This document shows, piece by piece, positions 1-9,337 of a stretch of 64,000 nt of DNA. The translations under genes were made by a program, and so were the position numbers. This stretch comes from Flavobacteriales bacterium. Lineage in GTDB: Bacteria; Bacteroidota; Bacteroidia; Flavobacteriales_F; PHOS-HE28. Location: positions 16,558 through 80,557 of the forward strand of contig JAEUSU010000012.1 in NCBI GenBank assembly GCA_016788635.1. The letters are read 5' to 3'. The first letter of the stretch is position 1, and each line of letters starts with the position of its first letter. Under the pieces are notes generated by a model. That model made no database searches, had not been told where the DNA came from, and saw nothing but the letters and a program-made list of their open reading frames with translations.

Positions 1-2176
1 AGTTATTGTAGCCGTAGGCCAGTGCAAGGAAATAGTAGGACTTGAAGTTCACCAGCTTGGGATTGCCGGTGTTGCTGAACTTGTCCTCGGTGATGCGGAT
101 GGAGTGCACCACGCCCTTGTCCTGACCCACCACCATGAGCGTGGGCACGGGAACGCCCATCTGTTCATTGTAGATGAAGTTGTACAACAACCCCACACCA
201 TCCTTGATGTCGCATTGTGCCACCAAGCGGGCCACGTTGGGGTCGAGGTTGCCATTCGCATCGCGGATGTCCGTTACGGTCACCGTCGCGTCACGCAACT
301 GGTAGATCTCATACCCCTGGAAACGGTAGAAGCGGTCCGACGCATCCTCAGGGATCGTGGGGTCAAGCTCTTCGTAGCTCTCATTGAAGTTGTTGCTGCC
401 CACCGGGTTGGTGATGAACAGGATCAACTCCTGGTCGAGTTCCTGGATGGTGAGGTTCGGCGCGTCCGGGCCGTTCAGGATCTTGAAGCAATTATCGAAC
501 AGCGCCTGGGCTTTATCATCCGCACGGCGCACACGCTCCACGCTTTCGAACGGCCCGCCACCGCTTGCGCGCGCGAACACCACACCCACGGTGATGTTGT
601 TGTAGGCTCCTGGCTCCAGGGTGAATGGACCCGCGCTCTGGATAAAACGTCGGTCAGCAGGTTGATTGCCCGCCGTTTCTTCCGTCCATATTGCCTGCGG
701 AATACCACCAGTACCCCAACCGACAGGATCTGAATCACCTGGGAACATGTAGAAGGATGGAAGGTCCTGGTTGGGATCATCCGTGGGGAAGTGCCCGTTC
801 CCACCGAACAACATCGGCGAGTTGTCCTTCCAGATCGCACGCAGGTAGTTGTAATACTGGATGGCGATGGAGGGATCGCCGGTCACCGTGCCATCGTTGT
901 TGTGGTAGAGGAATGCCCGCATGCCGAAGCGCTCGTTATCCACCACGCCGTCGCCGTAGCCGATGCCGATGCCCTTGTAAGGGATGCCCGCGAAGGTGAT
1001 GGCCGAGTCGTAGTTCAGGGTCAACGGATTGTCGATGCCATCATAATCCTTGAAGGGACCTTCAAAGAAGTCCACCCCCACGGCCGGGGGCTGTACACCG
1101 TAGCCAGGGCCACTGGAGGTGGTCTCGTCATTGTTGTCCCCATTGTAGCAATAGCCCAGACCGCGCTGCACATCGCAACCCACGTAGTCATCGTTGGGGT
1201 TGCCCAGGTCGGCGTCCACCCATTGCCCGAAGTAGGTGTTCAACAGCGTCTGCGTACCCTGGTTGATGAGCACATAGTTGTAGAAGGACATGTTGTTCAC
1301 CTCATCGTTGGTGGCGAAGGCGAAGGCTTGCGCACGGATCTCCATACCGATCGGCTGGCCACCACTTTCGGTGTGTGCGTTGCCCTTGTCATTGAACACC
1401 CACCAAATGGTGCTGTCGCCAAAAAGCGGGACCGGGTCTGTGCGGAACTTGTTCTTGCAATCATCCGCATCACCGTCCAGGTCATAGTCAGGCATGTCCC
1501 CTTGGGTGGGGTCATATGCGCCATCGCCATCCCAATCCACAAAGGGGGCCAGGTACACATCCAGGTCCGGGTTGTTGGATTCGGCCGGCCAGTCAAAGAA
1601 GTACTGGGGGATCTGATAACCTTCGGGGAAACTGGATGCCACATCACAATCAGGTGATTCCAGGCAGAGGAAGTAGGCCTGGTGGCGAAGGGCATCCCGC
1701 TTACCAGCCCTCCATACGCGATCAAAGGCCGCGCAGAGTTCCGGTGTGATCGATGCGTCACCATTCACCGTGAGCGGTCCCGGCCAGAAGTCGTTACCCA
1801 CCTGACGGAAGCGTACGGCAGCCAGTTTCAACTGGTTGTCGGGGGATAAACCACCCATCCAAAGGGCTCCAGCGAACAAGCATTTGGGGCCATCGAAGGC
1901 CGAAGTGGCGGGCACCTCGTATGCCGCCCGGCCGGCGGACCGGTTCTGCCACATATTACCCCCGGTTTCGATCAGGCAGCGCACGTTGTTCACCCAAAGC
2001 TGGGTTACCGTGGTACTGGGCGAACAGCCGGAGGCCTTGGCCCCCTTGGCACTGGGCTTTCCGGCGCTCTTGTCCCCCTCATATTCGCGGGCAGCCACCT
2101 GTCCGGCGAGGAACAGCAGCATGGAAAGGACGGCGAGCGTTCTGGTAGCGGGCATGGTCTTGCGTTGCATCGGCAT
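1..2176 (-). CDS. Large secreted protein, probable T9SS substrate (partial, C-terminus beyond window)
   Basis: 725 codons are visible; the gene runs off the left edge, so its C-terminus is not seen. The start at 2176 gives a hydrophobic signal peptide (residues about 10-29, ending in QVAA). The mature part is rich in Asp, Asn, Gly and aromatic residues. It contains Asp-rich DxDxDG-like stretches around residues 215-240 (for example DWDGDGAYDP and DYDLDGDADD) that resemble thrombospondin-3-type calcium loops. It starts 14 bases after the stop of the upstream TonB receptor, so the two are almost certainly co-transcribed. Related large secreted Bacteroidota proteins usually end in a T9SS sorting domain; that is an inference here because the end is missing. 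The biochemical function is unknown. Confidence 0.8.
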   Translation of the reverse strand, partial: MPMQRKTMPATRTLAVLSMLLFLAGQVAAREYEGDKSAGKPSAKGAKASGCSPSTTVTQLWVNNVRCLIETGGNMWQNRSAGRAAYEVPATSAFDGPKCLFAGALWMGGLSPDNQLKLAAVRFRQVGNDFWPGPLTVNGDASITPELCAAFDRVWRAGKRDALRHQAYFLCLESPDCDVASSFPEGYQIPQYFFDWPAESNNPDLDVYLAPFVDWDGDGAYDPTQGDMPDYDLDGDADDCKNKFRTDPVPLFGDSTIWWVFNDKGNAHTESGGQPIGMEIRAQAFAFATNDEVNNMSFYNYVLINQGTQTLLNTYFGQWVDADLGNPNDDYVGCDVQRGLGYCYNGDNNDETTSSGPGYGVQPPAVGVDFFEGPFKDYDGIDNPLTLNYDSAITFAGIPYKGIGIGYGDGVVDNERFGMRAFLYHNNDGTVTGDPSIAIQYYNYLRAIWKDNSPMLFGGNGHFPTDDPNQDLPSFYMFPGDSDPVGWGTGGIPQAIWTEETAGNQPADRRFIQSAGPFTLEPGAYNNITVGVVFARASGGGPFESVERVRRADDKAQALFDNCFKILNGPDAPNLTIQELDQELILFITNPVGSNNFNESYEELDPTIPEDASDRFYRFQGYEIYQLRDATVTVTDIRDANGNLDPNVARLVAQCDIKDGVGLLYNFIYNEQMGVPVPTLMVVGQDKGVVHSIRITEDKFSNTGNPKLVNFKSYYFLALAYGYNN

Positions 2177-2190
2177 GGTCCTCAGTTCGT

Positions 2191-5100
2191 TCAGAAGTCG
2201 AAGCGTGCACCGATCCGGATGGTGCGGGGCGCGCCGAAATTGAAGGGGTTGAACACTTTCTGAGCGTACAGGTCACGGTAGCTCTGGGGGTCCACCTTCG
2301 TGTTGATGTCGTTGATGAAGTCCGGTGAGGCCAGATAGCCGTCATCCGTTGGCGAACCAGTGGCACGCCAAACACCCGTGATGTTCTGTGTATTGAACAG
2401 GTTGGTGATCAGGAGGTAGATGTTCAGGTTGGCGGCCTTGCCCTTGTCGCCGTCCTTCTGGCCCAGCGTCAAGGGGATGTCGCGGTCGATCTGCATCTCC
2501 GTGGTGAATTGCCAGGGCAGGCGCGATCCATTGAGGCTTCCCAGCAGGGTGTGGTTGCCCACGCCGGCCCCCTCGTTGATCACACGGCCGCTGGCGCTGT
2601 ACGGTGTTCCGCTGCCGAGAATGGCGACCAGGTTCACCCCCATGCGCTCGAACACGCGTGAGCCGAACCACATCGGGCCGTTGTAGTCGCTGCCCGCTCC
2701 ATAGCGGAAGTCGAAGGTGGTCTGGATGCGGTGGCGCTGATCGAAATCCAGCGGTGAGATGTTGCGCAGGTTGGGCTGGCCGCTGTTGATCAGGTTGATG
2801 CCCGTGTTAATGCCGCTACCGGTACCATCGGCGAACTGCAGGGTGTAGTTGGCCCGCATCCAGATGTTGCCCGTGCGGCGCAGGTCATAGCTCAGCGTGA
2901 ACCCCTTCACCGTACCGAAGTCGATGTTCGTGTAAGTGCGGTAGGTCACCGGCCAGGCTTCCACCACGCGGAAAGCCTGGATCATGTCGCGCAGTTCACG
3001 GTAGAAGGCGGCGATCTTCAGGGAAGAGCTCTTGGTGAGCACCTGCTGGAATCCCAACTCGTAATCGATGGTCTTGGTCGGGCGCAGGTCAGGGTTGGTC
3101 AACAATTCCGTACCCGCCACTGTTTCGATGTACGCATAATTGATCATGTCCAGGCGCGCAGCCGAAGAAGGACGCTGTGTGAGCACATCGTAGTGGGCGA
3201 AGAACACGGCCTCATCCGAGATGGGGAAGGAGAAGGCGATACGGGGCATCACGTTCACCACGGGCTTGTAATCCACAAAAGCCTCCTTGCGCATCTTGCT
3301 GCCGCGCAGGCTGCCATCGGGGTCGGTGCCGTAATTCACCAGGTAAGGCTGTATACCGTCCGCCTGCCGAAGCACGGTGGGGTCGGTCAACACCTGACCA
3401 TCCGCGTTGTACCAGGTGTCGCCGTTCCGGTAACCCACCACAGCGGTAGGGTCGGCGGCATCATTCACATACACCACATAGTCGTTGCCGATGTTACCCG
3501 GACGATTGTCCAATGCGGCTTGCACGGAACTGCTGGGTACGGCATCACCCGCCGAGAAGGCGGGGCGGAACAGGTACTTGTCCTCCAGCACCTTCTGGTT
3601 GGCGTCCCAGCGGTCCACCCGCACACCTACATTGAAGATGATGTCGTCGAAAGCGAACTTGTCCATGACGAAGCCGGCCATGTACTGCGGTGAGTAGGGC
3701 CGCTGCACGCGGGTGAAATTCCCGTTCGCGTCGCGCTCGTCGAAAAAGTCCTCGAAGGTGGTACGCCCACTGATGCGATTGCCCACGTGGTCGAAGCCGT
3801 AGAAGTCCGCGAGATTGTTCCCATCGTTCAGCAGTTCCTCGGCGCTGAACATGTCCAGACTGAAGGTGGAGGGGTCCAACGCGTCCACGTCAATGAAGTC
3901 CGTGCCGCGCACGTCCAGTCCCAACGCGGTACGCAGGCTGCGGTCGAAGAAGGGCTGGTCATCACCAACAAGGCGATCGTACGTGATGAAGGGCAGGGTG
4001 CCGAAGAAGTAATTGACCGTGGAATCACTCCGGTCCAGTTCACGCAGGTGGAAGTTGGCCAGCTGCCTGGCCCGCGTCCATAAACCCACCGGGCCAAGGT
4101 TGTACTGCCGGGTGGTGAGCTGTTCATACTCAATGCCCACCGACACCGCATGCTGTCCCACATCCGCCGCGCCGGAGGCCATGATGCGGAATTGCTCCGT
4201 GCGGCGGTCCAGGAACTGGTTGTTGATCTGGCCAATGTTGTTCCACAAGCTGTATACATCGCGCGGGGCCTGGCCATTCAGCAGGCCGTTACGGGCCTGG
4301 ATCTCCTGAAAGTTGGAATAAGGTCCAGCCTGGTCGGGGTTGAAGATATTGGTGGGTGGTTGGTCGAAAAGGGTGAAGAACTGGCTGTTCAAAGCTGCGA
4401 GGTCCGGATTGGCCGTGCCCGGGTTGAAGGTCACGAGCGTATCGCGGAAACCATCGTGGATGAAGGCCTGCCGGGCGAAGTCCAACGTATAGTTGTTCAT
4501 CCGGTAGGTATTCATGCCGCCAATGTGGCCATAGCGCCATACATCATCGCCCAGGTCCTGGCTCTCCACCTTGCGGCGATACTGGGAGTAGTCGAATTGC
4601 AGGGTGTAGAAGGCGTTACGCACGGTCGCCCGCTTGTCACCTTGCGTCTCCTGGGTGTTGAACCGCTGGGTGAACTTGGCGAACGCACGCCAGGTAAGGT
4701 CCTTCTGTTGGGGATTGTTCACCGAGTTCAACAGGGAGTTGCGGTAGTTGTAGTTCTGGAAACTGCCCAGGTCCAGTGATCCGCCCACCGTGAAGTTCAT
4801 CGTTGGGCCAACGGAGATATCGATCTTACCCGAACCCAATACGGTCTGCTGCGCCGCACCGGAGCGCGCCTTGGTGGTCTCAAAGTCAGACTCGCGCAGG
4901 AAGTCGGTGTTGTAGAACACGGAAGGTTCACCACCCACATTCACCACACGCAGGGGGTTGGCCTGGAGCTCTGCTCGCTTGTCGCGGTTCACACGGGTAT
5001 CACCGTGGTAGAAAGGAGCGCCATCCACCACGTTGGTGTACTGGCCTGAAAGGAAGAAGCCCAGCAAAGGCCTGGTCTTGTTGCCCACACTGTCCTTCTG

Positions 5101-5925
5101 GAAGAAGATGGGGCCGCTGAGGCTCGCCTCGAGCTGGTTGAAGGCGAACTTGTCCAAGCCATAGATATCGGTCACGTCGTTGCCAAAGCGGTAACCCGAG
5201 GTGAGGTAGTCCACCCCGCCGAAGAAGGCGCGGCTGGGGCCACGGGTGGTGATGTTGATCACCCCACCGGTCACGTCACCATAGTTGGCCGGAAGACCAC
5301 CGGTGATCACCTGAACCTCTTCGATGGCGCTCTTGGGCAGGCCTGTGCCCGCACCTGCCGGCACTTTCACACCGTCGATGTAGTAATAGGTATTGTCCGA
5401 TCGCGCCCCGCGTATGCTGATGCCACCGCCGGTGCCGGCATCGCTGGTGCCGCCCACCATGGCCGCGATGCCCGTAGCCGAACGCTGCGGCATGCGCACG
5501 ATGTCCTCACGCGTAACGATGCCGCCGCTGGATCCACCGTCCTTGTTGATCAACGGAACCTCGTACTTGATCACCTCGAACTCCTTGAGCTCAACACCGG
5601 CCTGCAGGGAAAAGTCCAGGAAGGTGATCTTGTTGCTGTTGATCACCACACCGGTCTGTTTCACCGGTTGGTAACCCACGTAGGACACCATCACGTCGTA
5701 GGTGCCCGGGTCGATCGGCTTGATGTCGTATTTGCCATCGAAGTCGGTGGTACCCCCACCGACCAGGGTGCCTCTGTTCTCCACCACAATGTTCACGAAG
5801 GGCAGCGGAGATCCGTCCTTCTTGTCCGTGACCTTCCCTCGAAGACTACCCGTGCCGATCTGGGCAAGTGCGGCGAAAGGGGCGAACAGAACGAGGGCAA
5901 CGAGGGGGATAAACCTTCTCACCAT
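2191..5925 (-). CDS. TonB-dependent receptor with carboxypeptidase-regulatory-like N-terminal domain
   Basis: 1244-residue outer-membrane receptor for TonB/ExbBD-powered uptake. Residues 1-21 are a signal peptide ending in ALA/Q. Residues about 25-105 are a carboxypeptidase-regulatory-like beta-sandwich (GSLRGKVTDKKDGSPLPFVN). A plug domain follows (about 130-240, with GGGISIRGARSDNTYYYIDG and a GGLPANYGDVTGGVINITT-type segment), then a long beta-barrel ending in Phe. I chose the start at 5925 over an in-frame ATG at 6141 because it begins the signal peptide and lies downstream of a good promoter. Its length and its pairing with a secreted protein just downstream resemble Oar-like receptors more than nutrient SusC; no SusD is adjacent. 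The substrate is unknown. Confidence 0.9.
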   Translation of the reverse strand: MVRRFIPLVALVLFAPFAALAQIGTGSLRGKVTDKKDGSPLPFVNIVVENRGTLVGGGTTDFDGKYDIKPIDPGTYDVMVSYVGYQPVKQTGVVINSNKITFLDFSLQAGVELKEFEVIKYEVPLINKDGGSSGGIVTREDIVRMPQRSATGIAAMVGGTSDAGTGGGISIRGARSDNTYYYIDGVKVPAGAGTGLPKSAIEEVQVITGGLPANYGDVTGGVINITTRGPSRAFFGGVDYLTSGYRFGNDVTDIYGLDKFAFNQLEASLSGPIFFQKDSVGNKTRPLLGFFLSGQYTNVVDGAPFYHGDTRVNRDKRAELQANPLRVVNVGGEPSVFYNTDFLRESDFETTKARSGAAQQTVLGSGKIDISVGPTMNFTVGGSLDLGSFQNYNYRNSLLNSVNNPQQKDLTWRAFAKFTQRFNTQETQGDKRATVRNAFYTLQFDYSQYRRKVESQDLGDDVWRYGHIGGMNTYRMNNYTLDFARQAFIHDGFRDTLVTFNPGTANPDLAALNSQFFTLFDQPPTNIFNPDQAGPYSNFQEIQARNGLLNGQAPRDVYSLWNNIGQINNQFLDRRTEQFRIMASGAADVGQHAVSVGIEYEQLTTRQYNLGPVGLWTRARQLANFHLRELDRSDSTVNYFFGTLPFITYDRLVGDDQPFFDRSLRTALGLDVRGTDFIDVDALDPSTFSLDMFSAEELLNDGNNLADFYGFDHVGNRISGRTTFEDFFDERDANGNFTRVQRPYSPQYMAGFVMDKFAFDDIIFNVGVRVDRWDANQKVLEDKYLFRPAFSAGDAVPSSSVQAALDNRPGNIGNDYVVYVNDAADPTAVVGYRNGDTWYNADGQVLTDPTVLRQADGIQPYLVNYGTDPDGSLRGSKMRKEAFVDYKPVVNVMPRIAFSFPISDEAVFFAHYDVLTQRPSSAARLDMINYAYIETVAGTELLTNPDLRPTKTIDYELGFQQVLTKSSSLKIAAFYRELRDMIQAFRVVEAWPVTYRTYTNIDFGTVKGFTLSYDLRRTGNIWMRANYTLQFADGTGSGINTGINLINSGQPNLRNISPLDFDQRHRIQTTFDFRYGAGSDYNGPMWFGSRVFERMGVNLVAILGSGTPYSASGRVINEGAGVGNHTLLGSLNGSRLPWQFTTEMQIDRDIPLTLGQKDGDKGKAANLNIYLLITNLFNTQNITGVWRATGSPTDDGYLASPDFINDINTKVDPQSYRDLYAQKVFNPFNFGAPRTIRIGARFDF

Positions 5926-5971
5926 CAACGGTCGGGATTTGCGTGGATGTTCTGGGGACAACGGGGGGCGG

Positions 5972-5999
5972 TAAAGATATAAATTAACCGGACCTGCAA
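5972..5999 (-). promoter_or_regulatory. Bacteroidota-type promoter of the TonB receptor
   Basis: On the minus strand a TTG (5999-5997) is followed after 17 bases by TATCTTTA (5979-5972), seven of eight matches to TAnnTTTG. This predicts a leader of about 40 bases before the ATG at 5925 and argues against the upstream ATG at 6141. Confidence 0.5.
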
Positions 6000-6014
6000 A
6001 ATTCGCTGAAACCC

Positions 6015-6037
6015 GCGCTGGACGGCCATTCCAGCGC
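6015..6037 (-). terminator. Possible hairpin terminator between the small basic protein gene and the TonB receptor
   Basis: An 8-bp perfect inverted repeat (GCGCTGGA / TCCAGCGC, 7-base loop) lies in the 259-base gap downstream of the 6185-6475 gene. No strong T-run follows, so termination is only suggested. Apart from this hairpin and the receptor promoter I see nothing else in 5926-6184. Confidence 0.3.
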
Positions 6038-6184
6038 ATTGTGGCTGTTTCGCACCCGGCCGATCTGGTTGTTCCACGGATCATTTTCCGATCACTTGGG
6101 GGCAAGATATCCGCAACACGGTTCATCACACCATCCGTCATGCACCATAGTTAGGGCATCATTTACCTGTCCAAAGGGACCGGA

Positions 6185-6475
6185 TCAGTGCTTCCGCATG
6201 AACAACCTGCGGAAAAAGGGGTCGCGGTGCGTGTTGGAACCATGGCGATCGGCGCGCTTGTTCTGCCGCTTCAAGCGCTTGCGCGTCTGCTTGTCCTGGA
6301 TCTTGGAATGGCGGGCCTTCATCTCCTTCTCAGCCGCCTGTGCGTCCTTCTTCTTCTGCTTCTCCTGTTTGGCCAGGATCTTCTCCTGCTGCTTCTGCGT
6401 ACGGCCACCCTCCTGTGCCACGATTCGGATGGGCAGGGTGGACAGGGCCAGCATTACCAGTACGGCAGGTCTCAT
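6185..6475 (-). CDS. Small secreted Lys/Arg/Gln-rich protein, unknown function
   Basis: 96 residues. A signal peptide (about 1-20, ending in RIVAQ) is followed by a highly charged, probably helical tail dominated by Lys, Gln, Glu and Arg (KQQEKILAKQEKQKKKDAQ), ending in FFRRLFMRKH. No catalytic motif is visible. The start at 6475 was preferred over 6538 because it begins the signal peptide and has CATATTTG only 4 bases upstream. The gene is divergent from the Rieske-like gene at 6526, with both promoters in the 50-base gap. Such basic, low-complexity exported proteins are common in Bacteroidota but have no assigned role. Confidence 0.6.
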   Translation of the reverse strand: MRPAVLVMLALSTLPIRIVAQEGGRTQKQQEKILAKQEKQKKKDAQAAEKEMKARHSKIQDKQTRKRLKRQNKRADRHGSNTHRDPFFRRLFMRKH

Positions 6476-6479
6476 GGGG

Positions 6480-6487
6480 CAAATATG
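6480..6487 (-). promoter_or_regulatory. -7 element of the small basic protein gene
   Basis: CATATTTG on the minus strand, one mismatch to TAnnTTTG, ending 4 bases before the ATG at 6475. Transcription would start at or next to the start codon. Confidence 0.4.
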
Positions 6488-6511
6488 GCGCGCCACCGCC
6501 TTCGGCCGCTG

Positions 6512-6519
6512 TAGCTTTG
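6512..6519 (+). promoter_or_regulatory. -7 element of the Rieske-like gene
   Basis: TAGCTTTG is an exact match to TAnnTTTG and ends 6 bases before the ATG at 6526, implying a leaderless or nearly leaderless mRNA. No convincing -33 TTG is seen. Confidence 0.5.
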
Positions 6520-6525
6520 CCCCGC

Positions 6526-6969
6526 ATGGCGGATCCATTGTTCAAGCGTTGGGCAGGCCTTATGGTCGCTTGCATGGGGCTGGTACTGGCCCATTCCGCC
6601 TGCAGGAAGGAGCAGAACCCTACGGTGCCCATCACGCCCGTGGACTTCTCCATCAACGTGAACAACCCATCCTATGCGGACATCCAAGTACCCGGAGGAT
6701 GGGTTTACCTCACCGGTGGGTCCAGCGGCATCATTGTGTACCGCAAGACCACCGACGAGTTCGTGGCGTTGGACCGCCTGTGCACCTTCCAGACCCAGAA
6801 CTCCTGCCGTGTGCATGTGGATGACAGCCAGGTGATCGCGCAGGACACCACCTGCTGCGGGAGCAAATTCCTGTTGTTGGACGGTACGGTGACCCAGGGC
6901 CCTGCGCAGATCGGCCTGATCCGCTACAACACCAGCTTCAACGGCACCATCCTGCGGATCTGGAATTGA
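6526..6969 (+). CDS. Rieske-fold lipoprotein with degenerate iron-sulfur ligands
   Basis: 147 residues. An N-terminal hydrophobic segment ends in AHSAC, a plausible lipobox. The second half has the layout of a Rieske [2Fe-2S] domain: a first loop DRLCTFQ (where CxH is expected), a second loop TTCCGSKF (where CPCHGSRF is expected), then LDGTVTQGPA, the usual trailer. The aligned ligands read Cys, Phe, Thr, Cys, so both histidines and one cysteine are absent. It probably keeps the fold but cannot bind a standard Rieske cluster. Related lipoproteins of unknown role occur in Bacteroidota. The short start is supported by the promoter 6 bases upstream. Confidence 0.65.
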   Translation: MADPLFKRWAGLMVACMGLVLAHSACRKEQNPTVPITPVDFSINVNNPSYADIQVPGGWVYLTGGSSGIIVYRKTTDEFVALDRLCTFQTQNSCRVHVDDSQVIAQDTTCCGSKFLLLDGTVTQGPAQIGLIRYNTSFNGTILRIWN

Positions 6970-7095
6970 GTCGATCCGTGGAGATTGGGGGTTGGAAGTT
7001 GACGTGGGTTGAGGGTTGAGGCCAACCTTCAACCTCCTACCTCAACCTTCAACTTGTCATCCCGGCCTTCAGCCGGACAACCCTCAACCGGCTTT
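6970..7095. repeat. GGTTGAGGGTTG-type intergenic repeats downstream of ahcY
   Basis: Several imperfect copies of GGGGTTGG / GGTTGAGG occur at about 6978-7018, and inverted copies (CAACCTTCAACC and similar) at about 7020-7090. The same family lies on the other side of ahcY at 8438-8570. No gene is visible here. Confidence 0.6.
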
Positions 7096-8421
<1,326 letters not shown>

Positions 8422-8429
8422 AGGGGCCG

Positions 8430-8437
8430 CAAATGTA
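8430..8437 (-). promoter_or_regulatory. -7 element of ahcY
   Basis: TACATTTG on the minus strand, an exact TAnnTTTG match, 8 bases upstream of the ATG at 8421. Confidence 0.55.
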
Positions 8438-8570
8438 CGGGGTTGAGGGTTGTACGGGGTTGGGGGTTGATGTGGCGTTGGTTGGGGTTGGGGGTTGGTT
8501 GGGATAGGAGAAGATGATTTATCGAGGACAAGCCCCCAACCTTCATCAACCTTCAACGCTCAACCTTTCG
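8438..8570. repeat. G-rich GGTTGAGGGTTG repeats upstream of ahcY, with inverted copies
   Basis: About 65 bases (8438-8502) consist of near-tandem GGGGTT/GGGTTG units with many runs of three to five G on the plus strand. C-rich inverted copies (CCCCCAACC, CAACCTTCAAC) follow at 8532-8565. The G-runs could form G-quadruplexes next to the ahcY promoter. Confidence 0.65.
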
Positions 8571-8576
8571 AACCAC

Positions 8577-8584
8577 TAAGTTCG
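8577..8584 (+). promoter_or_regulatory. -7 element of the GGGP synthase gene
   Basis: TAAGTTCG, one mismatch to TAnnTTTG, ends 5 bases before the ATG at 8590, implying a leaderless mRNA. Confidence 0.4.
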
Positions 8585-8589
8585 CACAC

Positions 8590-9333
8590 ATGGTCCGGGT
8601 ACAGGAACAACTGGAAGCGGCTAAGGGTTCGGGGCGCAAGTTGCTCGCTGTGCTCATCGACCCCGACTTTGGGCAGGATGAGGCCGCCTTGGAGCGTACG
8701 GTGCAGAACGCCTGCATGGCCAAGGCCGATCTGATCTTCGTGGGGGGCAGCCTGCTGACATCCACCGCCTTTGACCGTTGCGTGGCGCAGGTGAAACGCT
8801 GGAGCGACCGCCCGGTGGTGCTCTTCCCCGGCAGCCCCGCCCAGCTCAGCGCGCATGCTGATGCCGTCCTCTTCCTCTCGCTCATCAGCGGCCGCAACCC
8901 GGAACTGCTCATTGGCCACCACGTCACGGCCGCGCCCACGGTCAAGGCCTTGGGCATTGAAGCCATTCCCACAGGCTACCTGCTGGTGGATGGTGGCCGG
9001 AGCACCACCGCGCACTATGTGAGCCAGAGCCTGCCCATTCCGCATGACAAGCCGGGCATCGCTGCGGCCACCGCCTTGGCCGGCACGCTCCTGGGGCTGC
9101 GCACCATTTACCTGGACACCGGGAGCGGTGCGCTGCGCACCGTGTCTCCCGAAATGGTGGCGGCCGTGCGTGCCACGGTGGAAGCGCCCATCATCGTGGG
9201 CGGCGGCATCCGGAGCGCCGAACAGGCGCAAGCGCTATGTGCCGCTGGTGCGGATGTACTGGTCGTGGGCACCGCCTTCGAGGAGGACCCCGAGCGCATT
9301 TTCGTCCTTAGCGAAGCGGTGCACGGGAACTGA
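8590..9333 (+). CDS. Geranylgeranylglyceryl phosphate synthase family protein
   Basis: 247 residues, a TIM-barrel of the PcrB/GGGPS family. It is expected to transfer a long prenyl chain to sn-glycerol-1-phosphate. Family hallmarks are LLAVLIDPD near the N-terminus, ADLIFVGGS, LFPGSP, a central HHVTAAPTVKALG-to-GYLLVDGG segment, and the phosphate-binding end IIVGGGIRS followed by ADVLVVGTA. Bacteroidota homologues have been reported to make ether-lipid precursors like archaeal GGGPS. The prenyl chain length cannot be read from the sequence. The gene stands alone between divergent ahcY and a convergent methyltransferase. Confidence 0.9.
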   Translation: MVRVQEQLEAAKGSGRKLLAVLIDPDFGQDEAALERTVQNACMAKADLIFVGGSLLTSTAFDRCVAQVKRWSDRPVVLFPGSPAQLSAHADAVLFLSLISGRNPELLIGHHVTAAPTVKALGIEAIPTGYLLVDGGRSTTAHYVSQSLPIPHDKPGIAAATALAGTLLGLRTIYLDTGSGALRTVSPEMVAAVRATVEAPIIVGGGIRSAEQAQALCAAGADVLVVGTAFEEDPERIFVLSEAVHGN

Positions 9334-9337
9334 ACGT

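Noticed and set aside
5926..6141. Longer start of the first TonB receptor
   Set aside because: It would place a promoter and 72 non-conserved residues before the signal peptide.
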